Made by a program: the position numbers and the translations under genes. A stretch of 64,000 nt of DNA, from NCBI GenBank assembly GCA_014378525.1, contig JACMNL010000140.1:1-64000 (forward strand), written 5' to 3'. A model generated the notes under the pieces. That model had not been told where the DNA came from, ran no database searches, and saw only the letters and a list, made by a program, of their open reading frames with translations. Of this stretch, positions 25,059 through 34,083 are shown piece by piece (the stretch's first letter is position 1; each line of letters opens with the position of its first letter). Source of the stretch: Bacteriovorax sp. (GTDB taxonomy: Bacteria > Bdellovibrionota > Bacteriovoracia > Bacteriovoracales > Bacteriovoracaceae).

Positions 25059-26048
25059 TTACGTCCATTGAATCAATGCACCTGCACTGTAGTCACATGC
25101 ATGTGAAAATCCTGCGAGGCAAACCATGTCGCCGGGCATGATTGTTTTATTTTTAATCGACTCCGCCAGTGTCACTGGAATTCCTGCACCAAAGAGATTG
25201 GCATATTTATCAAAAGTATCCAAATGCTGATCTTTTGTCAGCTGAGTGGCTTCTCTCCAGTTTCTTAAAAAATTCAGGTTGGGCTGATTTGTAATCAGAT
25301 AATTTATATCTGTTGTTTTCATATCCAGATTCTCACATACTTTTTTAATCATGCCTGGCACGGCCTTATTTCCTCTTGCTACAATCATGGCCGTCTTATT
25401 TTCATTGAAGTCGATTGAGCCGGTTGTTTCTCTGGCCTCCCACCATTTTTTATCTCCGGTGTTTCCACGCATGTCTTCTGAGTTCTCAGGATAAGTTTCA
25501 AATTCCATTGAAAGAATAGGGCGCTCGTCACTGCTCGTTACATAAGCGACAGCAAAACCATCACCAGGAATCGCGGCCTGAGCTAACTGTCTCGTATCTT
25601 CCTGGCCGAAAATTCTCCCGGCAGCAGTTTGTGCAAGACAGATAATCGCGCTGTTAACTTTTTTAGCGAGCATATATGTTTTTGCGACGTCCAGAAGATA
25701 TAAAAAAGAAACGCAGCCAGTGTTATGCATATCTATGATGTGTTTAGTACGCGCACCGATTTTTTTACTAACAACTGCTCCGCAACCGGTGAAAGCTTCA
25801 TCCGGCAACGAAACATTTGTTAAAATAAGATCAATATCCTTTGCAGGGTCAAGGTTGAGTCTCTCCATCAGATTTTTTGCAGCGACTCCAAAATAATCGG
25901 ACGCCAGTTCACCTTTTCTCAAGTGACGTCTTTCAGATGTTCCAGAGAACATTCGATTTCGTCTTCTGATTTCTTCTTCACCAAAAAAATCGTTCCCGAT
26001 AATTTGATCCGGCATATTCTCTTCGATATCGATTAAACTGATATTCAT
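25059..26048 (-). CDS. KAS III/FabH-like condensing enzyme with altered active site
   Basis: A 329-residue thiolase-fold protein. The nucleophile Cys112 is present (NTGCVSFL), and the Asn of the catalytic triad fits Asn284 (KYANLFGAGIPV). The His of the usual HQAN motif is replaced by Asn254 (TNQPN). Cys-Asn without His argues against ordinary decarboxylative elongation and would suit an acyltransferase or a non-decarboxylating condensation, as in KAS III relatives of secondary metabolism. It is the last gene of the operon, 12 bases after the SRPBCC gene. The fatty-acid fabH is not implied. Confidence 0.8.
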   Translation of the reverse strand: MNISLIDIEENMPDQIIGNDFFGEEEIRRRNRMFSGTSERRHLRKGELASDYFGVAAKNLMERLNLDPAKDIDLILTNVSLPDEAFTGCGAVVSKKIGARTKHIIDMHNTGCVSFLYLLDVAKTYMLAKKVNSAIICLAQTAAGRIFGQEDTRQLAQAAIPGDGFAVAYVTSSDERPILSMEFETYPENSEDMRGNTGDKKWWEARETTGSIDFNENKTAMIVARGNKAVPGMIKKVCENLDMKTTDINYLITNQPNLNFLRNWREATQLTKDQHLDTFDKYANLFGAGIPVTLAESIKNKTIMPGDMVCLAGFSHACDYSAGALIQWT

Positions 26049-26060
26049 ATTTACCTCGTT

Positions 26061-26696
26061 TTATTGAATTGCAAGTGGAGACATTGGCAGATCCCGAGCG
26101 TGACGGTGTTCAAGAATTCTTTTTAAGTTTTCAAGCTCAACTGTGTGACCGGCGTAGAAAAAATCCCAGAAGTCACCGACCCAGGGGCGCCCCTTAGGAG
26201 CAAGATCGGGGTATGGATTTTTTTTATAATTCGGGTGACAGCAATTTTGCCAGAATACAACAGAGCCAGGTTTCCCTAAAACAAGTTCTGCCGGAATAAT
26301 TCTGTTAAGATAAATCATCCACAGTTCATCTCCCTGATCCCAGGCACAGTGGTAATCAACAACCATTGCTTCCTTGTTGGCCACAACTTTAAAATAAATG
26401 TCTGTGTTGCTTCCGATTTTATCTTTTCCACGAAATAGTCCATCATCACTGAGCATTTCAAAGTCACGCATACTGTAAGTCCATTCTCTCAAACTGAGTG
26501 GATTCGCCATATACTCGAAAACTTTTTCTGGCGGACAATTGATATAAGATTGAATTGGACAGTATTCACCATAAACCTGATCATGGGGGTAAACCGCATG
26601 AGTTATGTCTGCCATGATACCGCCCATTTCATGTTTATCGACATGCTCAACTCTGCTAAGGCCAGGAATTTTACTGACGTGGATCTGCTCTTTCAT
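26061..26696 (-). CDS. SRPBCC/START-like protein, possible cyclase or ligand-binding protein
   Basis: A 211-residue protein. CPIQSYINCPPEKVFEYMANPLSLREWTYSM is the usual SRPBCC opening (first strand and helix). The rest, with VVDYHCAWDQ, is consistent with a deep ligand pocket. Family members include aromatase/cyclases and lipid carriers. It has an unusual C-terminal extension, rich in Trp and His, that I do not recognise. It sits between the ThDP enzyme (9 bases) and the KAS III-like gene (12 bases), which suggests it acts on the same metabolite. Exact activity is unknown. Confidence 0.7.
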   Translation of the reverse strand: MKEQIHVSKIPGLSRVEHVDKHEMGGIMADITHAVYPHDQVYGEYCPIQSYINCPPEKVFEYMANPLSLREWTYSMRDFEMLSDDGLFRGKDKIGSNTDIYFKVVANKEAMVVDYHCAWDQGDELWMIYLNRIIPAELVLGKPGSVVFWQNCCHPNYKKNPYPDLAPKGRPWVGDFWDFFYAGHTVELENLKRILEHRHARDLPMSPLAIQ

Positions 26697-26705
26697 AAGT
26701 CTCCT

Positions 26706-28346
26706 TTATGATTTAATAAAAGTTCTAAATGGTGGTTGGGTAGTATCTTTAATATTTAAAGAAATAATGGAAGCTCCTTTAGAAGTCTGAAGTGACTCGA
26801 GGGCCTTCGTTAATTCTGCCAGTGTATTTACATCAAAGGATTTAAGGCCGGGAAAAATGTCATTAAAACCTTTTCCCAAAAAACTTTGCTTAAAATTATT
26901 TGTTTCAGTTGATCCATCAAGAAAAATTTCTTCACGGGTTGTACACATCGCATGTGAATTATTATTAAAAATAAAAAATGTTAAAGGAAGTTCATGTTCT
27001 ATTGCTGTATGCATTTCCAGTCCATGCATAAGAAAAGATCCATCACCCATAATGACACTGGTTTTTTTTCCTGAATGAGCGCAGCTGCCGATAGCGGCTC
27101 CGATACTGTTGCCCATTCCTCCCATGCCGAGAGACACATAAAAAATTCCTTCCCCGCGAGGTTTTAAGTTATGAATGGCGAATGCACCTGAATTGCCTGC
27201 ATCTACGAAAACATCTGCATTGTATGGAAGATTATTTTCTATGGATGCAAGTATGTTTTTGTAAGAGAATTCCTGGTCATTGAGCATTGATTTTTTTGAT
27301 GTAAGATCCGGGAAAGAAAAATCCTTATGAAAATTAAATTTTTCAGAAAGAGACGATATATATTTATTGATATCTCCCTTTAATATGATTTTATTTTCAG
27401 ACTGCAGCTCAAAATTACTTGTACCAGACCAGTCGTTATTGATGATAAAAATGTTTTTTTCGGTCAGATCTTTTTGAATAGAAAAACGTGAGAGCATATC
27501 CAGCTCAGAGCCCAGAATGATAACATCATCTGTTTCCTTCAGAAATTCGTTGACTCTGTCATGTCCCATCACCCCGGTCAGCCCAAGAAAATCCGGATCA
27601 AAATGATCGTACAGTCCTTTGGCAGTTGGAGTAACGGCGACGGATGCATTCAGGTTTTTAATGAAAAAATAAACATCCTTTAAGTCGGCTTCATGAATTA
27701 ACTGTTCACCGAGAATGACCAACGGTGATTTTTTTGAATTAATAACTCTTTGAAGAAATTCCTCTGCAGGGCCGGTTGGAATATCTTCTGTTGTTTTAAT
27801 TTCTGAAATTATAATCTGATCTTCCAGGCATTCCTGGTTAAAAAGATCTTTGGGTATCAGTAACACAACAGGAAGTTTATTAAGATTTGCCAGCGAGAAC
27901 GCTTCATTGATAGCCGCCGGGATTTCTGTAGCCGAAGTTATTTTCCTGATACTTTGACAGCAGGGGGCCAGAACTTTTGTTAAGTCAAAAGTATTTCCAG
28001 ACCCTGAGGTATCTTGAAAAGCTCCGAGCCCTTCCAGGTTCTGTGGAACGATACCACTAATAAGAACGAAGGGAAGTTTGCTGCTAAAACCTTCTGCAAG
28101 AATAGGAAGTGTATTGAGAACGCCCGCGCCTGAAGTTGTAAGCACAGCAGTTACTTTCTTAGACGAGAGATAACTTCCAATTGCCATCATTGAGGCATTG
28201 TATTCATTTTTAGCAAGCACAATTGAAGTTTTTTTTCTGGCAGAGATGGCAGAATACAAATCCTCTATATTGGCCCCGCTGACACCAAATACTTTTTGTA
28301 TTTCCAATTTTTCAAAATATTGGGCAATGAAATCTTTTACTAGCAT
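26706..28346 (-). CDS. Thiamine diphosphate-dependent decarboxylase/carboligase (acetolactate synthase-like)
   Basis: A 546-residue enzyme with the three-domain ThDP layout. The catalytic Glu is Glu48 (KNEYNAS); the ThDP-binding motif is GDGSFLMHGLEMHTAIEHE and ends with NNN about 30 residues later (around 425-455). FGVSGANIEDLY and TTSGAGVLNTLP are typical of the acetolactate synthase group. It would decarboxylate a 2-oxo acid and possibly join the product to a second carbonyl. No regulatory subunit is nearby, so housekeeping valine synthesis is unlikely. Its start overlaps the end of the aminotransferase gene by seven bases. Confidence 0.85.
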   Translation of the reverse strand: MLVKDFIAQYFEKLEIQKVFGVSGANIEDLYSAISARKKTSIVLAKNEYNASMMAIGSYLSSKKVTAVLTTSGAGVLNTLPILAEGFSSKLPFVLISGIVPQNLEGLGAFQDTSGSGNTFDLTKVLAPCCQSIRKITSATEIPAAINEAFSLANLNKLPVVLLIPKDLFNQECLEDQIIISEIKTTEDIPTGPAEEFLQRVINSKKSPLVILGEQLIHEADLKDVYFFIKNLNASVAVTPTAKGLYDHFDPDFLGLTGVMGHDRVNEFLKETDDVIILGSELDMLSRFSIQKDLTEKNIFIINNDWSGTSNFELQSENKIILKGDINKYISSLSEKFNFHKDFSFPDLTSKKSMLNDQEFSYKNILASIENNLPYNADVFVDAGNSGAFAIHNLKPRGEGIFYVSLGMGGMGNSIGAAIGSCAHSGKKTSVIMGDGSFLMHGLEMHTAIEHELPLTFFIFNNNSHAMCTTREEIFLDGSTETNNFKQSFLGKGFNDIFPGLKSFDVNTLAELTKALESLQTSKGASIISLNIKDTTQPPFRTFIKS

Positions 28347-29473
28347 TTAATTATTCCCGAATTTTTTTCTGACCAGTGACGTCCTATAATATGAAAAGCT
28401 TCTTTTAAATGAGATATTTCCTGCGCAAAACTAAACCTCACATATCCAGCAGAAAGTTTTCCAAATGCTGCTCCGGAGACGGCAAGAATTCCAAGTGTGT
28501 CCAGCTGCTGGACCATTTCCAGGTCTGGCAGGCCATAGTTGATAAAAATAAATAAGGCACCTGAAGGTATTATGTAATCCACTCCATAAAAATCCAGAAT
28601 GGAGCAGGAGAAGGTACGGGCCTCTTTATATTTTTCGAGATAGTCTGGATTTCTTTTCAATAATAATTTTGCCAGCTCCTGGCCAAAAGATGAAATGGCT
28701 CCAAAGGCATTATTTAAGTAAGGAGTAATTTTGTTGATATTTTCTTTATTGGTTAAGGTCCAGCCGATTCTTGCCCCTTGAAGTGGATAAATTTTTGAAA
28801 AACTGTTCACAATGTACCCGCGATTAATCAGGCAACTCAAGTCCAGGTGGTCTTGTTGGGTATAGATGAGATCGCGATAAACTTCATCCATTATAAAAAT
28901 CAGTTCTGGATAAAAATCGAGCAAGCCTTTCAGAAAATAGAGATCTTTTTCAGTAAATATTTTCCCTGTGGGATTGTGAGGGGAGTTTATAAGAATTATT
29001 TTTGTCTTCTTTGAGACATGGGCGTACAAACTTTTCCAGTTAATTAAAGTTTCATCGTCGTGAAAATTAATTTCATATTTTTCAACGCGTGCTCCGGAGA
29101 AAATGGCTAGCTTTTCATATGGAGGAAACCCAGGATCTGGAAGCATAACTTCATCGCCGGCCTTAACATTGGCCCGGAAAATAATATCCAGAGCACCAAT
29201 GGCACCATGAGTGATTGCAATATTATCAAGAGAAAGTTTTGAATAGTACTTTTCAATAATTTTTGCGCGCAACTCTTCATCACCTAATGACGAATAGTAA
29301 TTATTAATTTTATCTATCTTTTTGAGCTCATCAAAGAGTTCGTAGGGAAATTCGCTTAAGCGGGGCTCACCAAGAGTCATGTTGATTTTTTTCTTCAAAT
29401 CCGGATTTTGAAAAAGGTTTCCCTTAATGTTTTCTGAAGGATTTTTTAAACCAAATGCGCTTGTTGTTACCAT
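28340..29473 (-). CDS. PLP-dependent class I/II aminotransferase
   Basis: A 377-residue fold-type I enzyme. NSPHNPTGKIFTEKDL (substrate-binding Asn), MDEVYRDLIY (PLP Asp and Tyr), and NSFSKIYPLQGARIGW with the Schiff-base Lys near 225 are visible. The family moves amino groups between amino acids and 2-oxo acids. As first gene of the operon it could supply the oxo acid used by the ThDP enzyme, or aminate a later intermediate. It is divergent from gltI, with 230 bases between starts. Substrate class not determinable. Confidence 0.88.
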   Translation of the reverse strand: MVTTSAFGLKNPSENIKGNLFQNPDLKKKINMTLGEPRLSEFPYELFDELKKIDKINNYYSSLGDEELRAKIIEKYYSKLSLDNIAITHGAIGALDIIFRANVKAGDEVMLPDPGFPPYEKLAIFSGARVEKYEINFHDDETLINWKSLYAHVSKKTKIILINSPHNPTGKIFTEKDLYFLKGLLDFYPELIFIMDEVYRDLIYTQQDHLDLSCLINRGYIVNSFSKIYPLQGARIGWTLTNKENINKITPYLNNAFGAISSFGQELAKLLLKRNPDYLEKYKEARTFSCSILDFYGVDYIIPSGALFIFINYGLPDLEMVQQLDTLGILAVSGAAFGKLSAGYVRFSFAQEISHLKEAFHIIGRHWSEKNSGIIKC

Positions 29474-29659
29474 GTAAACTTCTCTGTAAATTTTTGAGAC
29501 ACACTAGATAGCAGTTCTTATGCCAATGAGAGGTATTGGTTTTCAGGAAAAGAATTCTCTACTTGTGACAATTGGGAAAAGAGCACGAGGCAAAACTACC
29601 AACGCAAGGAGTTGTGCGGACGTCAGTTATCCACATTAACCTTGCCACTAACGACCTTC

Positions 29660-29684
29660 ATATTTATGATTTCTTCATAAATAT
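29660..29684 (+). repeat. Perfect inverted repeat upstream of gltI
   Basis: Ten-base arms ATATTTATGA (29660-29669) and TCATAAATAT (29675-29684) around TTTCT, 19 bases before the gltI start. It could be an operator for a dimeric regulator or a weak attenuator, since TTT follows. It is within the 230-base region between the divergent aminotransferase and gltI genes; nothing else clear was seen there. Confidence 0.6.
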
Positions 29685-29703
29685 TTTAATTAGGGATACA
29701 AAT

Positions 29704-30597
29704 ATGAAATCACTTTTTCTTTTAGGCTTACTGCTTATTTCGACAATCATTCACGCCGAAACAACTCTCGATAAAATTAAAAGAACAAATACAGTTGTTA
29801 TGGGGGTACGTGAATCTTCAGGGTCCCTGAGCTACACGATCGGAAATGGAAAATTTGTCGGATACCATGTAGAAATCTGCCAGAACGTTTTAGCAGCAGT
29901 TCAAAAGCAACTGGGTATTAAAAAACTTGATATTCAATATGTGCCTGTGACTTCTCAAAACAGAATCCCGCTTATGCAAAATGGAACGATCGATATTGAA
30001 TGTGGATCGACAACCAATAACCTTGCAAGACAAAATGATGTGGCCTTCGCAGTTACTACTTTCGTCGAAGAAGTTCGTATCGCAGTTAAAGCGAATTCAG
30101 GAATCACAAGCATTGCTCAGTTAAATGGAAAAACAGTTGCTACAACAACTGGTACGACATCAGTTCAAACTTTACGTAAACACGAAAGAGCTCAGAAAAT
30201 TGATTTCAAGGAACTCTTCGGTAAAGATCACTCAGATGCATTTTTACTTTTAGAATCAGGACGTGCTGATGCTTTCGTTATGGACGGAGCGATTTTAGCT
30301 GGAAATATTTCTCGCGCAAAAAAACCTTCTGATTTTAAAATTGTCGGTGAAATTCTAAGCACTGAACCAATCGCTATTATGCTTCGTAAAGATGACCCGA
30401 CTTTCAAAAAGGCAGTAGATGATAAAATCATTGCGATGATGAAATCAGGTGAAATTGCAAAAATCTGGGACAAATGGTTTATGCAACCTATTCCTCCTAC
30501 AAATACAAAAGTTGGAATGCTACCAAACGAAAACACTAAAGCTGCATGGGCAAATCCAAATACAAAACCTATGGAAGACTACGTTGCTAAAAAATAA
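29704..30597 (+). CDS. gltI: Glutamate/aspartate-type ABC transporter substrate-binding protein
   Basis: A 297-residue periplasmic protein with a signal peptide (LLLISTIIHA, cleaved after residue ~19). The mature chain has the family-3 solute-binding pattern: DKIKRTNTVVMGVRESSG, GYHVEICQNV, DIECGSTTNN, and AFVMDGAILAG. The DIECGSTTNN motif is characteristic of the E. coli GltI group that binds glutamate and aspartate. ATG at 29704 has AGGGA seven bases upstream; an upstream in-frame GTG would place ~44 residues before the signal. It starts a gltI-gltJ-gltK-gltL operon. Confidence 0.88.
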   Translation: MKSLFLLGLLLISTIIHAETTLDKIKRTNTVVMGVRESSGSLSYTIGNGKFVGYHVEICQNVLAAVQKQLGIKKLDIQYVPVTSQNRIPLMQNGTIDIECGSTTNNLARQNDVAFAVTTFVEEVRIAVKANSGITSIAQLNGKTVATTTGTTSVQTLRKHERAQKIDFKELFGKDHSDAFLLLESGRADAFVMDGAILAGNISRAKKPSDFKIVGEILSTEPIAIMLRKDDPTFKKAVDDKIIAMMKSGEIAKIWDKWFMQPIPPTNTKVGMLPNENTKAAWANPNTKPMEDYVAKK

Positions 30598-30599
30598 TT

Positions 30600-31313
30600 A
30601 TGTTAAATAATATCTTCCAGTGGAAAATATTCCTTCAGGACACTGGAGGCGGGGAAACCTACTTCCATTGGTTGATGACCGCCTGGAAGTGGACACTCCT
30701 GGTCTCAGGCCTGGGCTGGATCGTTGCAGTTTTTTTTGGAATTACTATCGGAATCATGAGAACGCTACCGAACAGGTTTTTAAAAACAATCGGTAACCTT
30801 TGGACTGATCTTTTCAAAAATGTTCCGCTTCTTGTCCAGATTTTTATCTGGTACCACGTCATCCCAACGTTGTTTTTAAGTTTAAGAAATGTTTCATCAC
30901 TGACACTAGTTGTGTTTGGATTAGGATTTTTTACATCATCAAGAATTTCAGAATTAGTGAAGGCCGGAATTGAGTCGCTTCCAAAAGGACAACAGCAGGC
31001 CGGGACAGCATTAGGTCTGACTCCATTTCAAACCTATAGATACATTATCATTCCCCAGACTTTGAGAATTATTTTTCCGCCGCTTACAAGTGAAGCGATG
31101 AGTATTATAAAAAACTCTTCAGTTGCATTTGCTGTCAGTGTTTCAGAGCTTACAATGTTTGCTTTGCAGGCCGGAGAAGAAACGGCAAAAAATATTGAAA
31201 TGTTTTTTGCCGTCACCGTATTATATTTTATTTCTGCCTATGCAGTTAATCACATTGCTAAGTTTGTTGAGAATCGTATGCGTATTCCCGGAACACAGGG
31301 GAGTCAGCGATGA
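30600..31313 (+). CDS. gltJ: Amino acid ABC transporter permease, GltJ-like
   Basis: A 237-residue HisMQ-type permease with about five hydrophobic helices. The cytoplasmic EAA loop is visible (SLPKGQQQAGTALGLTPFQTYRYIIIPQ). It has the GltJ-like N-terminal loop before the first helix. It begins two bases after gltI and overlaps gltK by four bases. It forms the transport channel with GltK. Confidence 0.88.
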   Translation: MLNNIFQWKIFLQDTGGGETYFHWLMTAWKWTLLVSGLGWIVAVFFGITIGIMRTLPNRFLKTIGNLWTDLFKNVPLLVQIFIWYHVIPTLFLSLRNVSSLTLVVFGLGFFTSSRISELVKAGIESLPKGQQQAGTALGLTPFQTYRYIIIPQTLRIIFPPLTSEAMSIIKNSSVAFAVSVSELTMFALQAGEETAKNIEMFFAVTVLYFISAYAVNHIAKFVENRMRIPGTQGSQR

Positions 31314-31975
31314 ATCTGGATTTTACTTTTTTTAATTCTCAGGTCGTAACCGATTTTATTCTTAAAGGTCTGATCTTTTCAATCCAGTTGACTCTGGTTG
31401 CAATGATTGGTGGTGGTTTTATCGGAACGATTCTCGCGCTGATGAGAATCTCGTCTAAAAAATGGCTTTCAATTCCAGCTACAATATATATCGATACATT
31501 CAGATCAATACCGCTGGTAATGGTTATCCTCTGGTTTTATTTATTGATCCCGTTGATCATTAAACATCCTGTCGGTGTGGAGTTAAGTGCATTCATCACA
31601 TACACTATTTTCCAGGCCGCTTTCTACGCAGAAATTATGCGTGCAGGGATCACTTCAGTATCACGCGGGCAGGCCAATGCAGGTTACGCTCTGGGATTCA
31701 CTTACTCGCAATGTATGAGATATATTATTTTACCTCAGGCCTTCAGAAATATGATTCCGGTTTTAATGACTCAAACAGTAGTTCTCTTTCAGGATACTTC
31801 GCTGGTGTATGCAATCGGTGCTTACGATTTGTTAAAGGGATTTGAGATTGCCGGAAAAAATTATAACCGTCCTGTGGAAACTTATCTGGTGGCCGCAATT
31901 GTTTATTTTGTTATTTGTTTTTCATTATCAAAAGGTGCGAGAGTCGTGCAGAAAAAGCTGCAGATTATCAGGTAG
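31310..31975 (+). CDS. gltK: Amino acid ABC transporter permease, GltK-like
   Basis: A 221-residue HisMQ-type permease with five hydrophobic helices. The EAA loop reads [28 protein letters not shown]. The second permease subunit beside gltJ, coupled to it by a four-base overlap. Same operon order as in E. coli. No unusual feature. Confidence 0.88.
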   Translation: MNLDFTFFNSQVVTDFILKGLIFSIQLTLVAMIGGGFIGTILALMRISSKKWLSIPATIYIDTFRSIPLVMVILWFYLLIPLIIKHPVGVELSAFITYTIFQAAFYAEIMRAGITSVSRGQANAGYALGFTYSQCMRYIILPQAFRNMIPVLMTQTVVLFQDTSLVYAIGAYDLLKGFEIAGKNYNRPVETYLVAAIVYFVICFSLSKGARVVQKKLQIIR

Positions 31976-31983
31976 AAAAAATT

Positions 31984-32718
31984 ATGATCGAAATTAAAAA
32001 TGTTTCAAAATGGTATGGAGAATTTCAGGTTCTCACAGACTGCACGACCTCGGTGACTAAAGGTGAAGTTGTCGTTGTCTGCGGACCTTCCGGTTCCGGA
32101 AAAAGTACCCTGATCAAAACGGTGAACGCGCTTGAAGCTTTTCAAAAAGGTGATGTGACCATTGACGGAATTTCACTGACTGCAAAAGATACAGACCTAT
32201 CAAAACTCAGAAGCAAAGTTGGAATGGTTTTTCAAAACTTCGAACTATTTCCTCACTTAAGTATTACAGAAAATTTAACTCTCGCTCAAATGAAAGTCCT
32301 GGGGCGAACAAAAATCGAAGCTGAAATTCGCGGACTCAAAATGCTTGAGCGGGTTGGATTGACTGCCCAGAAAGACAAATTCCCAAATCAGCTTTCAGGC
32401 GGACAACAGCAACGTGTAGCGATTGCACGTGCCTTATCAATGGATCCCATCGTTATGCTCTTTGATGAACCAACTTCTGCACTCGATCCGGAAATGGTCG
32501 GTGAAGTTCTCGATGTTATCGTGAAGCTAGCTGAAGAAGGGATGACGATGATGTGTGTGACTCACGAAATGGGGTTTGCAAAAAAAGTCAGTGATAGAGT
32601 GATCTTCATGGATCAGGGGAAAATATTAGAAGATACTAAGAGTGAAGAGTTTTTTGGAAATATGGAAGCGCGTACGCCAAGGGCGAGAGATTTTCTTTCA
32701 AAAATACTTCCACATTAA
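31984..32718 (+). CDS. gltL: Amino acid ABC transporter ATP-binding protein, GltL-like
   Basis: A 244-residue ATPase of the polar amino acid family. Walker [10 protein letters not shown] (~32-40), Q-loop [10 protein letters not shown], signature [15 protein letters not shown], Walker [15 protein letters not shown] and THEMGFA switch are all present. ATG at 31984 is supported by AGGTAG and gives the usual family length; an in-frame ATG at 31915 would lie inside gltK. Completes the gltIJKL transporter; expected to import glutamate/aspartate or similar polar amino acids. Confidence 0.9.
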   Translation: MIEIKNVSKWYGEFQVLTDCTTSVTKGEVVVVCGPSGSGKSTLIKTVNALEAFQKGDVTIDGISLTAKDTDLSKLRSKVGMVFQNFELFPHLSITENLTLAQMKVLGRTKIEAEIRGLKMLERVGLTAQKDKFPNQLSGGQQQRVAIARALSMDPIVMLFDEPTSALDPEMVGEVLDVIVKLAEEGMTMMCVTHEMGFAKKVSDRVIFMDQGKILEDTKSEEFFGNMEARTPRARDFLSKILPH

Positions 32719-32733
32719 CTTTAGGATTTAAGA

Positions 32734-34065
32734 ATGAAGTTCCTTTTCATTTTATTATTATTTTCAACTTCTCTGCAGGCCATGGAGTGCCCTGACTTTG
32801 ATAAGACCTACACAGAGTACTTAATCAAAACCGATCCCAAAGAAATCCAGAGCTACAAACAAAACGGTCAGAAACTCATCGACGAAAGTTTTCAAAAACG
32901 TCTCGAGCTCCACTCAACAATTCCCAATCTTAGTAACGACTGCAAAATAAAACTACGTAACATTTTCACGGCAATGAGAATGAGAGAAGACTACATCGGT
33001 TCACTTTTCTATAAAACTCCTCAGATTCCTGCCGAATCTATTGATTACAAAAAAGCACCGGCACCAATTATTGAAGGCCAGCCATACCCGTACCACCTGG
33101 CCGAGCTGAAAGAAAAATTTGAATTTAAAAATGGCGATATCCTGATCACAAAAGGCACAAGCTTTGTTTCTTCAACAATTTCTGAAGTGATGAATCCAAA
33201 ATCTGTTTTCAGTCATATTGTTTTCATTCATGTCGATGTGGCTACAAAAATCACAGAGAGTATGGAGTCCTACATCGGCCACGGTGTTAGCCGCTTTTCA
33301 ATTGAAGAAGCACTTAAAGATGAAAACGTAAGAATTCTGGTTCTAAGAATGAGAGACCAGGCCCTCGCAAGCTCCGCTGCCAATTATATGTATAAAAGAA
33401 TTAAGGAATCAGAAATCAAGAAGACGCCAATTCCATATGACTACGATTTGGATTTCTCCGACAATTCAAAAATGTCGTGCGAAGAAATTGCATACGATGC
33501 TTTAAAAAAAATTTCAAAAAATAATGTCATCATCCCGGAAAATCCTTCGACTGTTTATTTAAATGATCAGGAATTTTTAAAAGGCGTAGGATTAAAAAGC
33601 GGTAAGATGATGGTTCCGGCAGATATGGAAATCGATTCGCGTTTTGAAATTGTTCTCGACTGGACTGATTACAAAGTTATCAGAGACAGCGAAAGAAAGG
33701 ATGCAGTCAGTGGAGAGATGTTTCGCTGGATGAATGAATACAATTATAAAGTTCACAGCGGATTAAAATCGAGACTCGCTGGAATTATCTGGGCGACAAG
33801 ATACATTCCCGGAGTATGGCAATTGTTATCGAAAATTTCCGGCATTCCAACAGATTATAAAAAAGATGTTCCGTCAGCTGCAATTACCACCATGGCAAGT
33901 ATCAATGAAATCGGTAAACAGATGTTAAACCATGTCACAATTTCTGATGAAATTTTTGAAAGAAAAAATAACCGTCGGATGACTTCGACAGAGTTACGTT
34001 CCAGTCTGAATGATTTCCGTCAATCGGGGCCGAAAGAACTGGAAAAGATTTTTTCCCGGCAATGA
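32734..34065 (+). CDS. YiiX-like permuted NlpC/P60 cysteine hydrolase, secreted paralog
   Basis: A 443-residue paralog of the protein at 22183-23646. It has a cleavable signal peptide (FILLLFSTSLQA) rather than a lipobox. Shared motifs, in order: FKNGDILITKGTSFVSST, FSHIVFIHVD (candidate His), MSCEEIAYDAL (candidate nucleophile Cys), then FEIVLDWTDYK near the end. It lies 15 bases after gltL, so it may be read through from that operon. Lipid anchor lost or gained between the two copies implies different locations. The substrate is unknown. Confidence 0.75.
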   Translation: MKFLFILLLFSTSLQAMECPDFDKTYTEYLIKTDPKEIQSYKQNGQKLIDESFQKRLELHSTIPNLSNDCKIKLRNIFTAMRMREDYIGSLFYKTPQIPAESIDYKKAPAPIIEGQPYPYHLAELKEKFEFKNGDILITKGTSFVSSTISEVMNPKSVFSHIVFIHVDVATKITESMESYIGHGVSRFSIEEALKDENVRILVLRMRDQALASSAANYMYKRIKESEIKKTPIPYDYDLDFSDNSKMSCEEIAYDALKKISKNNVIIPENPSTVYLNDQEFLKGVGLKSGKMMVPADMEIDSRFEIVLDWTDYKVIRDSERKDAVSGEMFRWMNEYNYKVHSGLKSRLAGIIWATRYIPGVWQLLSKISGIPTDYKKDVPSAAITTMASINEIGKQMLNHVTISDEIFERKNNRRMTSTELRSSLNDFRQSGPKELEKIFSRQ

Positions 34066-34083
34066 AGACCTGTAGTCTATTAA

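Noticed and set aside
26706-28346. Reading the ThDP enzyme as housekeeping acetolactate synthase (ilvB)
   Set aside because: No ilvN or ilvC neighbour; it overlaps an aminotransferase and leads into SRPBCC and KAS III-like genes.
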